Shown: piece by piece, positions 18,807 through 27,762 of the stretch
Layout of the letters: the number at the start of each line of letters is the position of its first letter
How positions within the stretch are numbered: position 1 is the first letter of the stretch
Assembly (NCBI RefSeq): GCF_000165125.1
Contig: NZ_AEIU01000061.1
Location: forward strand, 1 to 44,560
Direction: 5' to 3'
DNA length: 44,560 bases
DNA from: Vibrio caribbeanicus ATCC BAA-2122
GTDB taxonomy: Bacteria; Pseudomonadota; Gammaproteobacteria; Enterobacterales; Vibrionaceae
Position numbers and translations under genes: made by a program
Notes under the pieces: generated by a model
Told to the model about the DNA's origin: nothing
What the model saw: the letters and a program-made list of their open reading frames with translations, nothing else
Databases searched by the model: none

Positions 18807-20219
18807 ATGACCATATCATTTCGTCGACAACAAGGAAGTCGAGTCTACCACTTTCGGTCATTGGCAGATTTACTTGCCAAAGCCACCCCAGAACGCTCTG
18901 GTGATGTTCTAGCTGGTATTGGCGCTGAGTCAGCAACAGAGAGAGTTGTGGCCCAGATGACTCTCGCCGATTTACCACTAACGACCTTTATCAAGGAAGC
19001 TGTGATCCCCTACGAGAAAGACGAAATCACTCGCTTGATCATAGATAGTCACGACATAAAAGCTTTTTCTGCCATTGCCCACCTGACCGTGGGAGATTTT
19101 CGCAACTGGCTGCTCAGTGACACCACAGAACCTGCACATATCATCGCAATACGTTCAGGTTTAACGCCTGAAATGGTGGCAGCAACTAGCAAACTAATGC
19201 GCAACCAAGATTTAATCTTGATTGCAAAAAAATGCCAAGTAACCTCAGCATTTAGAAACACCATAGGTTTGTCAGGTAGGCTCTCGACTCGCCTTCAACC
19301 CAACCACCCCACTGATGATTTTAATGGTATTGCTGCCAGTATTTTTGATGGTCTGATGTATGGCAGCGGTGATGCTGTTATCGGCATTAACCCAGCCACA
19401 GATAACTTGGCCCAATGCACTCATTTACTCAAGATGCTCGATGATATCATTCAAAATTATCAGATCCCGACACAATCTTGTGTACTAACTCACGTCACTA
19501 ATACTATTCAAGCGATTGAGATGGGCGCACCGGTCGATCTTGTTTTTCAGTCAATTGGTGGGACTGAGGGAACCAATCAAGGTTTTGGTATCAACCTGTC
19601 AATGCTTGAAGAAGCAAAGCAAGCAGCCCTATCTCTCAAACGTGGAACGGTTGGACAAAATGTGATGTATTTTGAGACAGGCCAAGGTTCGGCACTCTCA
19701 GCCAATGCGTTTCATAACGTTGACCAACAGACCTGCGAAGCGAGGGCTTACGCCGTAGCCAAGCAATTTGACCCACTACTAGTCAACACTGTGGTGGGCT
19801 TCATTGGTCCAGAATATTTATTTGATGGAAAACAAATCATCCGAGCCGGACTTGAAGATCACTTTTGCGCCAAGCTACTCGGGCTTCCAATGGGATGCGA
19901 TATTTGTTACACCAACCATGCCTATGCTGACCAAAATGATATGGATACTTTGTTGACCTTACTAGGCGTAGCCGAGTGTTCATTTATCATGGGTATTCCA
20001 GGCTCAGACGATGTCATGCTCAATTATCAGACCACTTCTTACCATGACGCGCTCTATGCACGCAAAGCACTAGGACTAAAACCTGCCCCTGAATTTGAAG
20101 CCTGGCTTAACACCATGAATATCTTTGAGGACCTTGAGAAATTTCACCTCAGCCCAAACATTGACTCGCGCTGGTCTAAGGCACTCAGCAATATCACCAA
20201 CGAGGTGAGTCATGACTAA
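18807..20219 (+). CDS. eutB: Ethanolamine ammonia-lyase, large (catalytic) subunit
   Basis: 470 residues. With EutC it converts ethanolamine to acetaldehyde and ammonia using adenosylcobalamin. Strongly conserved segments: ERSGDVLAGIGAES, TRLQPNHPTDDF, YGSGDAVIGINPATDN, CVLTHVTNTIQAIEMGAP, FETGQGSALSANAFHN, NTVVGFIGPEYLFDGKQIIR, GLPMGCDICYTNHAYADQND and MLNYQTTSYHDAL. I favour the ATG at 18807 (MTISFRRQQGS); an in-frame GTG at 18789 is the alternative. The promoter should lie in the 263-bp gap to the HDOD gene, where I see no cobalamin riboswitch or clear operator. Overlaps eutC by 8 bp. Confidence 0.96.
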   Translation: MTISFRRQQGSRVYHFRSLADLLAKATPERSGDVLAGIGAESATERVVAQMTLADLPLTTFIKEAVIPYEKDEITRLIIDSHDIKAFSAIAHLTVGDFRNWLLSDTTEPAHIIAIRSGLTPEMVAATSKLMRNQDLILIAKKCQVTSAFRNTIGLSGRLSTRLQPNHPTDDFNGIAASIFDGLMYGSGDAVIGINPATDNLAQCTHLLKMLDDIIQNYQIPTQSCVLTHVTNTIQAIEMGAPVDLVFQSIGGTEGTNQGFGINLSMLEEAKQAALSLKRGTVGQNVMYFETGQGSALSANAFHNVDQQTCEARAYAVAKQFDPLLVNTVVGFIGPEYLFDGKQIIRAGLEDHFCAKLLGLPMGCDICYTNHAYADQNDMDTLLTLLGVAECSFIMGIPGSDDVMLNYQTTSYHDALYARKALGLKPAPEFEAWLNTMNIFEDLEKFHLSPNIDSRWSKALSNITNEVSHD

Positions 20220-21090
20220 GACAAGTAGAACCATGCAGTCAAAGTCTGTTGTGATTGATAGTCCTTGGCAACAACTTCGCGCGCTCACCAGTGCTCGAAT
20301 CGCCATTGGACGGAGTGGAACCAGTATCCCTACCCATGAGATGTTGGCTTTTCAACTTGATCACGCCAAAGCCATCGACGCGGTGCACTGCCAGCTCGAT
20401 ACCAATACCCTAGTGTCAGAGCTGCAAGATTGTCCAATCATCAGCAGCACTTTTTTGCACCCACCTTTTGTCACACATAGCCAGTCTCACGATCGCTTCA
20501 CCTATCTGCAGCGCCCAGATTTAGGCCGGAAATTATGTCGAAAAGACCAAGCCTTGCTGACTCAGTATGCAATTTCCACGTGCGTTGACTTTGATCTATC
20601 GTTGGTCATCGCTGATGGCCTCTCCTCCGTTGCCGTTCAAAAGCATGCCATTCCATTCATTCAGCGCTTAAGTATTGCCCTAAAAAACGATGATTACGCT
20701 TGGTCATGTTCACCCATTACCATTATCAAGCAAGGGCGAGTCGCTGCTGGTGATGACATAGGGCAAGCGTTAAAAGCCAACATGGTTCTTGTCATTATTG
20801 GTGAGAGACCTGGACTCAGTTCTCCAGACAGCATGGGGCTATATCTGACATGGGCGCCAAGGCGCGGTACCCAAGATGGACAAAGAAACTGCATATCCAA
20901 TATTCGTCAGCAAGGCATGAGCTACGACGACGCGTGCCATAAAGCCTTATATTTAGCCAAGCAAGCCAGACACAAGCAACTCTCAGGAGTAGAACTAAAA
21001 GACCACTCGGTACTGACAGAACAATTGAGCAGTGCTGAGCCCTGTTTGGGGCAAAACAATTTCTTAACCCACAGACAAAATCAAGGATGA
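20212..21090 (+). CDS. eutC: Ethanolamine ammonia-lyase, small subunit
   Basis: 292 residues. It supplies part of the adenosylcobalamin site of the EutBC lyase. Conserved segments: LTSARIAIGRSGTSIPTHEML, DFDLSLVIADGLSSVAVQKHA, VVIIGERPGLSSPDS-like VLVIIGERPGLSSPD, and the C-terminal YLTWAPRRGTQDGQRNCISN. The start overlaps the end of eutB, as expected for subunits made in equal amounts; eat follows 3 bp later. Length is near the E. coli form. Confidence 0.96.
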   Translation: MTKTSRTMQSKSVVIDSPWQQLRALTSARIAIGRSGTSIPTHEMLAFQLDHAKAIDAVHCQLDTNTLVSELQDCPIISSTFLHPPFVTHSQSHDRFTYLQRPDLGRKLCRKDQALLTQYAISTCVDFDLSLVIADGLSSVAVQKHAIPFIQRLSIALKNDDYAWSCSPITIIKQGRVAAGDDIGQALKANMVLVIIGERPGLSSPDSMGLYLTWAPRRGTQDGQRNCISNIRQQGMSYDDACHKALYLAKQARHKQLSGVELKDHSVLTEQLSSAEPCLGQNNFLTHRQNQG

Positions 21091-21093
21091 AAG

Positions 21094-22482
21094 ATGTCTC
21101 AAAATACAAACTACATGTCTAGGCGGCAATTGAAACGTGGAGCCGCAGGATGGGTGCTCCTCGCCGGCCTTGGCATTTCTTACGTTATATCGGGTGACTT
21201 TGCGGGCTGGAACTTTGGACTAGCTCAAGCTGGCTGGGGAGGATTTGTTATCGCCACTGTAGCGATGGCCAGCATGTATTTTTGCTTGGTTCTCTGCCTG
21301 GCAGAAATGTCCTCTGCTATCCCAACAGCAGGGGGTGGGTATAGTTTTGCCAGACAAGCCATGGGACCCACAGGAGGATTTATTACCGGCTTATCTATCT
21401 TAATAGAATACGCGCTTGCACCCGCGGCGATCGTCATTTTTATCGGTTCTGCCATTAATGCTCTTATCGGTATTGATGGCCCCCTCGTCTATGCACTTTT
21501 TTATTTCACTTTTATCGCGATTCATTTAAAAGGGGTTGGTGAAGCACTCAAAGTCATGCTGGTTATTAGTAGTTTGGCTTTGGTCGCCATCTTTCTCACC
21601 TCGGTAACGCTTGCCAGTCACTTTGAGTGGCACAATTTATTCGACATTTCAGAAACCTCAGATCCGTTACTCCCTTTTGGTTGGCACGGAGTTTGGGCTG
21701 CTTTACCCTTTGCAATGTGGCTATTTTTGGCGGTTGAAGGCGTTCCTTTAGCGGCAGAAGAGGCCAAAGATCCAACCAAAGATGTCCCACGTGGTATTAT
21801 CGCCGCTATGTCGGTCTTATTAATGACCGCCCTATTAGTGATTTTCTTACTCGCAGGAGCCGCAGGCAGCGACTTGATAGGTAAAAGTACGGTTCCACTC
21901 GTCGATGCGTTAAATATCACTGGGCATCATACCACTGCAACCCTAGTCAATTTACTCGGTCTCAGTGGATTAATTGCTTCTTTTTTCTCTATTATCTATG
22001 GCTACAGCCGACTAGTATTTGCGCTGTCCCGTGCAGGCTACCTCCCCAAGAGCTTATCCGTAACCAATAGAAATAAAACTCCCGGTCGAGCGCTTATCGT
22101 TCCCGGCGTAATGGGCTTTTTAGCCTCACTATCTGGTCAAGGCGATCTCATGCTGGCAATGGCCGTGGTGGGCGCAACCATCTCTTACGCACTGATGTCC
22201 CTCAGCCATATCATATTACGCCTTCGTTTACCCAAGCTCCATCGCCCTTATAAAACTCCCGGAGGCATTATGACTTCAACATTGTGCCTGACTTTGTCGT
22301 TGCTGGCTTTAACCGGTGTGTATGCCTTTGATCCTACGGCATTTTGGCTAACAACTGGCTTGTATATCATTGGAATAGGTTACTACGGTTTATACAGTCG
22401 CCATCATTTGGTTTCTGAAAGTGCCGAGGAAGAGTTTGCTTTGATTAACGAGCACGAGGAGACCTTAGCTAAGAGTCATTAG
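21094..22482 (+). CDS. eat: Ethanolamine permease (APC family)
   Basis: 462 residues and about twelve membrane helices, an amino acid/polyamine/organocation transporter. Typical sequence: GWVLLAGLGISYVISGDFAGWNFGL near the N-terminus, ELAEMSSAIPTAGGGYSFARQAMG, and GYSRLVFALSRAGYLPKSL. Position directly after eutBC makes ethanolamine the obvious substrate. AAGGATGAAAG provides the ribosome site. It completes a compact uptake-plus-lyase unit without shell proteins or EutA in this window. A terminator follows. Confidence 0.92.
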   Translation: MSQNTNYMSRRQLKRGAAGWVLLAGLGISYVISGDFAGWNFGLAQAGWGGFVIATVAMASMYFCLVLCLAEMSSAIPTAGGGYSFARQAMGPTGGFITGLSILIEYALAPAAIVIFIGSAINALIGIDGPLVYALFYFTFIAIHLKGVGEALKVMLVISSLALVAIFLTSVTLASHFEWHNLFDISETSDPLLPFGWHGVWAALPFAMWLFLAVEGVPLAAEEAKDPTKDVPRGIIAAMSVLLMTALLVIFLLAGAAGSDLIGKSTVPLVDALNITGHHTTATLVNLLGLSGLIASFFSIIYGYSRLVFALSRAGYLPKSLSVTNRNKTPGRALIVPGVMGFLASLSGQGDLMLAMAVVGATISYALMSLSHIILRLRLPKLHRPYKTPGGIMTSTLCLTLSLLALTGVYAFDPTAFWLTTGLYIIGIGYYGLYSRHHLVSESAEEEFALINEHEETLAKSH

Positions 22483-22512
22483 GGAAACTCGCGACGTTAA
22501 GAATCACTGATA

Positions 22513-22546
22513 AAGGGAGGTATCATAAGCATACCTTCCCCTTTTA
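22513..22546 (+). terminator. Terminator of the eutB-eutC-eat unit
   Basis: Stem GGGAGGTAT / ATACCTTCCC with a single bulge and a short loop, followed by CTTTT. It may also serve the convergent flavoprotein gene. Confidence 0.65.
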
Positions 22547-22582
22547 CTGCTACGTCATGAGATAATCGTCCTTTGCACAGCT

Positions 22583-23776
22583 TTACACCCATTGACCGGC
22601 AACAAATCCTGAGCTCCAACACCACTGAAAATTATAGCCGCCTAGCCAGCCTGTAACATCCACCACCTCACCAATAAAATACAAACCAGCAATATCTTTG
22701 CACTGCATGGTTTTTGATGAAATATGTTCAGTGTCAACGCCGCCTGACGTCACCTCTGCCGTTCGATAGCCTTCAGTACCATTGGGCGTCACGCGCCAAT
22801 GTTGTAAATAGTGTGCAATCTCTTGTGGCTCTTTATGGTTGAGCTGTCTTAGAGGTTTATCGGTTAGCTCATTGCGCTCTATTAAAACCTCAATTAAGCG
22901 TTTTGGTAGCACTTTTGCCAAGGTATTTTTCAAACTTTGATTGGGGTGCTTATCACGCGATTGTTCAAGTAAGCTCTCTATATCAACATCTGGAACCAAA
23001 TTGGCCGAAACTGGCTGACCTGGTTTCCAAAATGAAGAAATTTGCAGCACAGATGGCCCAGAGAGACCACGATGGGTAAAAAGCATCGCTTCTTTAAAGA
23101 CTGTGCCATCTAATGCGGTTAGCTCCGATGGAACAGCAACCCCAGAAAGCTCAGCAAACGCCTCTTTATCCTCTTTGTGTAAGGTGAAAGGAACTAATGC
23201 CGCACTGGTTGGAACCACGTTCAAGCCAAACTGCTCAGCCACCTTATAGCCAAATGGCGTCGCGCCAAGCTTTGGCATAGACAGGCCTCCGGTGGCAATC
23301 ACCAAGGATTGACACTCAATGTCTCCTTGGTTGGCCCTCAGAATAAACCCCTGTTGCGTTTGAGTGACCTCAGTCACATTTTGTTGATAGCGCTGCGTTA
23401 CTGTGGGCATATCACACTCAGCAAGAAGCATTTTCACAATATCTTTAGAGTTATGCTCACCAGCACAAAACAGTTGCCCATGGTCACGCTCTTCAAACTC
23501 AATCGCATGGTTACTCACCAAAGATATGAAATCCCATTGCGTGTATTGAGACAGTGCCGATTTAACAAAATGCGGGTTCTGGCATAAAAAATTATTCGCT
23601 GTCACATCATAGTTAGTAAAGTTGCAGCGGCCACCTCCAGCTATCAGTATTTTACGTCCTGGCTTTTTCCCATGCTCGAGGAGCAAAACGCTACGTCCAC
23701 GTTTACCTGCCTCTGCAGCGCACATAAGACCAGCCGCACCTGCACCCACAATTACTACATCGAACTTTTCTGTCAT
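22583..23776 (-). CDS. YhiN/HI0933-type NAD(P)/FAD-dependent oxidoreductase
   Basis: 397 residues. The N-terminal dinucleotide site is VVIVGAGAAGLMCAAEAGKRG, followed by the family hallmark GKKPGRKILIAGGGRCNFTN. A second conserved part is LVIATGGLSMPKLGATPFGYKVAE, and the C-terminus holds GGVDTEHISSKTMQCKDIAGLYFIGEVVDVTGWLGGYNFQWCWSSG. The family is widespread and flavin-binding is predicted, but the reaction is unknown. I chose the ATG at 23776 over two TTG codons just before it; no strong ribosome site is visible for either. It is convergent with eat. Confidence 0.92.
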   Translation of the reverse strand: MTEKFDVVIVGAGAAGLMCAAEAGKRGRSVLLLEHGKKPGRKILIAGGGRCNFTNYDVTANNFLCQNPHFVKSALSQYTQWDFISLVSNHAIEFEERDHGQLFCAGEHNSKDIVKMLLAECDMPTVTQRYQQNVTEVTQTQQGFILRANQGDIECQSLVIATGGLSMPKLGATPFGYKVAEQFGLNVVPTSAALVPFTLHKEDKEAFAELSGVAVPSELTALDGTVFKEAMLFTHRGLSGPSVLQISSFWKPGQPVSANLVPDVDIESLLEQSRDKHPNQSLKNTLAKVLPKRLIEVLIERNELTDKPLRQLNHKEPQEIAHYLQHWRVTPNGTEGYRTAEVTSGGVDTEHISSKTMQCKDIAGLYFIGEVVDVTGWLGGYNFQWCWSSGFVAGQWV

Positions 23777-23794
23777 CAACAACTACTCAAACCA

Positions 23795-23827
23795 ATAAAA
23801 AAGGATGCGCATAATGCACATCCTTTG
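23795..23827 (-). terminator. Terminator of the uspB gene
   Basis: Stem AAGGATG / CATCCTT extended through GC pairs (AAGGATGCGC...GCACATCCTT), followed on the minus strand by TTTTTTATT. Confidence 0.85.
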
Positions 23828-23875
23828 CTCAATCGGCCAACATTCTAGCGGTATTTAAACCGCTTGCCAACCAAA

Positions 23876-24199
23876 CTATAAAATGAGCGCCGCGAGTAGA
23901 GTGACACCCAGCAATGACGTCGATAAAATAAAAAGTTCACGAACTCGTTCACATTTCCCAGTAAAGACTTCATCATGATGATGGTGATATTCGCGGCTTT
24001 TGATGTAATGGAAAAGTCTAACCTGCTTGGTCATATTACCATGCGTGGTAAAAAAGCCATTACCATCAACTTGCTGATAAAGAAGAGGATGCGCTTCTCG
24101 CATGATGTAAATGAGTGAGCGCAGTGCGGTGAAATAACGCGCCATATTGACGAGCGTCACCATCATTAACGCAAAAAGAACCGTATCTGAATAGACCAT
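23876..24199 (-). CDS. uspB: Universal stress protein B
   Basis: 107 residues. Two membrane helices, near the N-terminus (about 5-25) and the C-terminus (about 88-107, [12 protein letters not shown]), flank a polar loop containing the strongly conserved [33 protein letters not shown] and CERVRELF. In E. coli UspB is an RpoS-dependent inner-membrane protein involved in ethanol tolerance. Here it lies downstream of ftnA on the same strand, with uspA divergent beyond ftnA. Confidence 0.94.
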   Translation of the reverse strand: MVYSDTVLFALMMVTLVNMARYFTALRSLIYIMREAHPLLYQQVDGNGFFTTHGNMTKQVRLFHYIKSREYHHHHDEVFTGKCERVRELFILSTSLLGVTLLAALIL

Positions 24200-24234
24200 C
24201 TTATCCTCCTCACATCTTCTAGAACGCTGAGAGA

Positions 24235-24265
24235 AAAAGACGGTCTCATTGCTGGGGCGTCTTTT
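24235..24265 (-). terminator. Probable terminator after ftnA
   Basis: Stem AAAAGACG / CGTCTTTT with a 15-nt loop, followed by T-rich sequence on the minus strand. The long loop makes it moderate in strength. Confidence 0.6.
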
Positions 24266-24273
24266 GCCGAAGA

Positions 24274-24801
24274 TTATTCGGCGGGAGCATCCATGATTGA
24301 AGATGAACCTTCTTTTGCCAACATTGCTAAGTCTTTGTCGATAAAAAACAGCGCTTTACCGTCCTCACCAACTAGTTCTAGCTTATCCAAAATCCCTTTA
24401 AATAGTTTTTCTTCTTCATGCTGCTCTGCGACGTACCACTGTAAGAAGTTAAACGTAGAGTAGTCTTGAGAAGTGAAGGCAACATGTGCAAGCTTATTTA
24501 TCTTACTGGTGATCATTTGTTCGTGTTCATAAGTTTCACGGAAAACATCACCAAGGCTATTAAAATCGTGTTGCGGCGCTTCAATTGCTCCCAAAATGGG
24601 TAAGGCCCCTGTCTCACTCACATAAGTGAATAATCTCTGCATATGGCCCATCTCTTCTGCAGCATGTACGCGCAAAAATTCAGCCGCACCTTCGAACCCT
24701 TTGTCTTCACACCAAGCACTCATTTGTAAGTATAGATTGGATGAAAAGAATTCGAGATTTATTTGCTCATTCAGCTGTTCAACCATAGCTTTTGAAAGCA
24801 T
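24274..24801 (-). CDS. ftnA: Ferritin (non-haem, FtnA type)
   Basis: 175 residues forming the four-helix ferritin subunit; 24 copies make an iron-storage shell. Ferroxidase residues are visible in [13 protein letters not shown]-like [16 protein letters not shown] (Glu and Tyr near 17-24), [13 protein letters not shown] (Glu and His about 50-53), and [14 protein letters not shown] (about 126-139). GGAG is 6 nt before the ATG. Ferritin mRNA is a sensible RyhB target class, but pairing here was not computed. The extra C-terminal residues ([16 protein letters not shown]) are slightly longer than in E. coli FtnA. Confidence 0.95.
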   Translation of the reverse strand: MLSKAMVEQLNEQINLEFFSSNLYLQMSAWCEDKGFEGAAEFLRVHAAEEMGHMQRLFTYVSETGALPILGAIEAPQHDFNSLGDVFRETYEHEQMITSKINKLAHVAFTSQDYSTFNFLQWYVAEQHEEEKLFKGILDKLELVGEDGKALFFIDKDLAMLAKEGSSSIMDAPAE

Positions 24802-24949
24802 GACATTCTCCTAATGTAAATAATTAAAACCGAACCGTTGCCAATAACATAGCATTTTGTATGGCAAATGTGGATCTGAGATCACTTCAACACAATTATT
24901 AGACGTAAAGTGCTAATCTTAAGCAAGATTTAGACGAGGATATAGCATC

Positions 24950-25375
24950 ATGAGTTATCAACACATTTTAGCTGCCATCGACTTATCCGAAGACAGCCAA
25001 CAAATTGTACAAAAAGCCGTTGCCTTGGCGAAACCCCTAGGCGCCGATGTCTCATTTGTGCATATTGACGTCAATTATGCCGAGTTGTATACAGGTCTCA
25101 TTGATATCAATCTGGCGGAAACTCAACATCAGGCACTAGAGGCGTCACAAAAGCAATTACAAGCACTCGCGGATAAAGCAGACTACCCGATCAAGTATAT
25201 CCTGATTGGTAGCGGTGATTTGAGTAACGAACTGGTTGATACTATCAAGGAGTTCAACATCGACCTGGTAGTATGCGGTCATCATCAAGATTTTTGGAGT
25301 AAGTTTCTCTCCTCGACACGACAACTGATGAATTGTTCACCAATTGACATGTTGGTTATACCACTCAAAGACTGA
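24950..25375 (+). CDS. uspA: Universal stress protein A
   Basis: 141 residues, one Usp domain. It begins MSYQHILAAIDLSEDSQQIV and has a hydrophobic strand LVVCGHHQDFWSKFLSSTRQLM leading to the C-terminal IDMLVIPLKD. This matches E. coli UspA, a serine/threonine-phosphorylated dimer induced by growth arrest that does not bind ATP. The G-x2-G-x9-G(S/T) nucleotide motif is not intact, which agrees with the UspA class. It is divergent from ftnA. GAGG precedes the ATG. Confidence 0.94.
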   Translation: MSYQHILAAIDLSEDSQQIVQKAVALAKPLGADVSFVHIDVNYAELYTGLIDINLAETQHQALEASQKQLQALADKADYPIKYILIGSGDLSNELVDTIKEFNIDLVVCGHHQDFWSKFLSSTRQLMNCSPIDMLVIPLKD

Positions 25376-25431
25376 TAATTGAGCGCTATTAGTATAAACT
25401 GGCGTCATGTTTTTGATAATGAGTCTTAGTT

Positions 25432-26307
25432 ATGGGGTATTTAATCGCGGTCACCATATTGTGGTCTTTTTCGTTTAGCCTAATAGGTGTCTATTTAGCT
25501 GGTCAAGTCGACTCTTGGTTCTCTGTTCTAATGCGTGTTGCATTGGCTAGCTTGATCTTCCTGCCTTTTATTAAGTTTCGCTCGGTAGACAAAGGGTTAA
25601 TCGTTAAACTTATGATGGTGGGAGGCTGCCAGTTAGGTTTAATGTATTGCTTTTACTACCATTCATTCCTGCTTCTTTCTGTACCTGAAGTGTTGCTTTT
25701 TACCGTATTTACCCCGATTTACGTCACGTTAATTTATGATTTCCTTAAAGGACAGTTTTCTCCTTGGTATCTGGTAACGGCCATCATTGCTGTATCAGGT
25801 GCTGTTGTAATCAAATATTCGGGTATCAACCAAGATTTCATCACTGGCTTCTTTGTCGTTCAAGGCGCTAACCTGTGCTTTGCTATCGGACAAGTTGGCT
25901 ACAAATACTTAATGGAAAAATATCAAGTAGAGCTACCTCAACACACTGTGTTTGGCTACTTTTATCTGGGTGCGCTTTGTATTGCCACGATTGCTTTTCT
26001 GATGTTTGGCAATACTGATAAGCTACCAACGACCACAACCCAATGGGGCGTCTTAACCTATCTCGGTCTATTTGCCTCTGGGATAGGATATTTTGCTTGG
26101 AATAAAGGTGCGACTCTTGTCAATGCAGGTGCCCTAGCGGTGATGAACAATGCGCTTATCCCGGCAGGTTTAGTCGTTAATATCGTGATTTGGAATCGAG
26201 ACGCTGACTTGACCAAACTGGCGCTCGGAGGTGTGATTATTTTGTTGTCACTGTGGATTAATGAAACCTGGGTCAAGCGTAAAGTGCAGCAAGCTCGCAC
26301 TGCTTGA
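25432..26307 (+). CDS. DMT-superfamily (EamA) transporter, amino acid/amine exporter type
   Basis: 291 residues with about ten membrane helices in two EamA repeats. The first helix begins immediately (MGYLIAVTILWSFSFSLIGVYLAG), and the second repeat has VQGANLCFAIGQVGYKYLM. The family includes exporters of amino acids, carboxylates and amines; the substrate cannot be read from the sequence. Ribosome-site match is weak (GAG about 11 nt before ATG). It is a paralogue-level relative of the transporter at 16800-17711 but is clearly different in sequence. It ends at a bidirectional terminator. Confidence 0.88.
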   Translation: MGYLIAVTILWSFSFSLIGVYLAGQVDSWFSVLMRVALASLIFLPFIKFRSVDKGLIVKLMMVGGCQLGLMYCFYYHSFLLLSVPEVLLFTVFTPIYVTLIYDFLKGQFSPWYLVTAIIAVSGAVVIKYSGINQDFITGFFVVQGANLCFAIGQVGYKYLMEKYQVELPQHTVFGYFYLGALCIATIAFLMFGNTDKLPTTTTQWGVLTYLGLFASGIGYFAWNKGATLVNAGALAVMNNALIPAGLVVNIVIWNRDADLTKLALGGVIILLSLWINETWVKRKVQQARTA

Positions 26308-26310
26308 TAT

Positions 26311-26341
26311 TGAAAAAGGCCACACAATGTGGCCTTTTTCT
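26311..26341. terminator. Bidirectional terminator between convergent genes
   Basis: Stem AAAAAGGCCAC / GTGGCCTTTTT with a 5-nt loop; A/T tracts on both sides give each strand its own U-tract. Confidence 0.9.
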
Positions 26342-26342
26342 T

Positions 26343-26909
26343 TTAATGAAGGTCTACTTCTTTCTGTTGGTGTGTACTCCTAGTCGAACACACCGGTGTC
26401 AATGACGTGCGTTTTTTAGCGAGCTTGCGGTGTTTTTTACTCAGTTTCAACAACTTCTTATGAAGCTTTATCTCTTTTTTCAGCCGCTTACACTCTTTTT
26501 TCATACTCTTTAAGGTATGACGGACTTCACTGGTCGATTGAGCACCTTGCTCGATGTTACGACGTTTTTCTTTGGCTAAAGTCACGGCCTTTTGTACCGA
26601 TTCAGATTGCTTTGTTAAACCCGATGAATTTGCTGTTGCTAATTTTAAATCAGGTTTCACAGTGCCCGACATCGCCGCTCCAGAGCAGTTAGAAATAGTC
26701 TGCGCTTTACACAATCTACCCTTCTCATTTGCAACGCGCGAGCAAGCGCGGCAAATATACTTGGCCGACGAAACCGAACTACCGAGCTCATCGATATTTT
26801 CAGCAACCTGCTTACGACTCATTTTACATAAGCTTTTTGACACACAGTTACCCAAGTGGAAATACGAATAATTCTTACTAAGGTATACTGTTTTATCGAG
26901 CTTTGGCAA
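26343..26909 (-). CDS. Unrecognised Cys- and Lys-rich protein
   Basis: 188 residues if it starts at the TTG at 26909, which has AAGGAT 4 nt upstream; an ATG at 26822 would remove 29 residues. I do not recognise the family. The first 75 residues hold Cys22, Cys28 and the cluster YICRACSRVANEKGRLCK (Cys-x2-Cys...Cys), which could bind zinc. The middle (about 75-105) is Ser/Thr-rich. The C-terminal 80 residues are very basic and heptad-like (LKSMKKECKRLKKEIKLHKK, LLKLSKKHRKLAKKR), suggesting a coiled coil or nucleic-acid contact. No signal peptide or membrane helix. Sits between a DMT transporter and rsmJ. Confidence 0.75.
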   Translation of the reverse strand: MPKLDKTVYLSKNYSYFHLGNCVSKSLCKMSRKQVAENIDELGSSVSSAKYICRACSRVANEKGRLCKAQTISNCSGAAMSGTVKPDLKLATANSSGLTKQSESVQKAVTLAKEKRRNIEQGAQSTSEVRHTLKSMKKECKRLKKEIKLHKKLLKLSKKHRKLAKKRTSLTPVCSTRSTHQQKEVDLH

Positions 26910-26922
26910 GTAAAATCCTTGT

Positions 26923-27699
26923 TTAGCTCATTGCTTGTTTGACATAGACATCAAAGCGATTTTTTTTTGTTTCAATTGCCATTGTGGGCTCCTTTTCACC
27001 GAGCCAATTCGCATAATCTGGGCGTTTTACCACTACCCTTTTTTCGGCCATTGCAAATGCGGGCCCAAACAACTCATCTGCATCAAGATCGGGGCCGACT
27101 AAGGTCTGAAACACTCGCATTTCTTTTTTTATTTGCGCAGTTTTCTTTTTGGCTGGATGTGGATACATGGGGTCAAGGTAGACCACATCAGGATTCACAA
27201 ACTTTGGGTCTTGTTGTAAACGTTCGAGAGCATCGTGACTTGAAGCATGAAGTAATGTCATGCGCTCGGAAACCCAAACGCCAATCTCATCATCTTGTCT
27301 TGCCCGATGGATTCCATCTTCAAGTAGTGCTGCTACGACAGGATGACGCTCTATCATTTGGACTTTACAACCCAGCGACGCCAAAACGAAGGCATCTCGA
27401 CCCAGTCCAGCTGTTGCGTCCAACACAGACGGAATAACACCATTTTTCAAACCAACCGCTTTGGCGATGGCTTGCCCTTTTCCCCCACCGAATTTGCGCC
27501 TATGTGCGACGCTACCCCCAGTCAAGTCAACATATATCGCACCAAGTTTACTTTCATCTAATTTGCGTAGCTCTAGGCGTTCTGAAGTGAGAACCAAAGC
27601 AAACTGGCCAGTGTTATCATTGATCAGCCCCCAACGCTCCATCATGGCAAGAAAATAATCGTTACGCGTCTTGTCTTCACACAGAAGTTTTAATTGCAC
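26923..27699 (-). CDS. rsmJ: 16S rRNA (guanine-1516-N2)-methyltransferase
   Basis: 258 residues. RsmJ (YhiQ) methylates N2 of G1516 in 16S rRNA using SAM. Family marks: [21 protein letters not shown]-like [23 protein letters not shown] motif [20 protein letters not shown], and catalytic [15 protein letters not shown] (DPMYP, N2-guanine type). The start is GTG at 27699 with GGGG upstream. It lies 13 bp upstream of the Cys/Lys-rich gene in the same orientation. Confidence 0.96.
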   Translation of the reverse strand: MQLKLLCEDKTRNDYFLAMMERWGLINDNTGQFALVLTSERLELRKLDESKLGAIYVDLTGGSVAHRRKFGGGKGQAIAKAVGLKNGVIPSVLDATAGLGRDAFVLASLGCKVQMIERHPVVAALLEDGIHRARQDDEIGVWVSERMTLLHASSHDALERLQQDPKFVNPDVVYLDPMYPHPAKKKTAQIKKEMRVFQTLVGPDLDADELFGPAFAMAEKRVVVKRPDYANWLGEKEPTMAIETKKNRFDVYVKQAMS

Positions 27700-27762
27700 G
27701 TGGAACCCCGATACCCTATAAAATAAACTCTTGGTAGTGTACTGTATAGAAAGGCTGTAACT

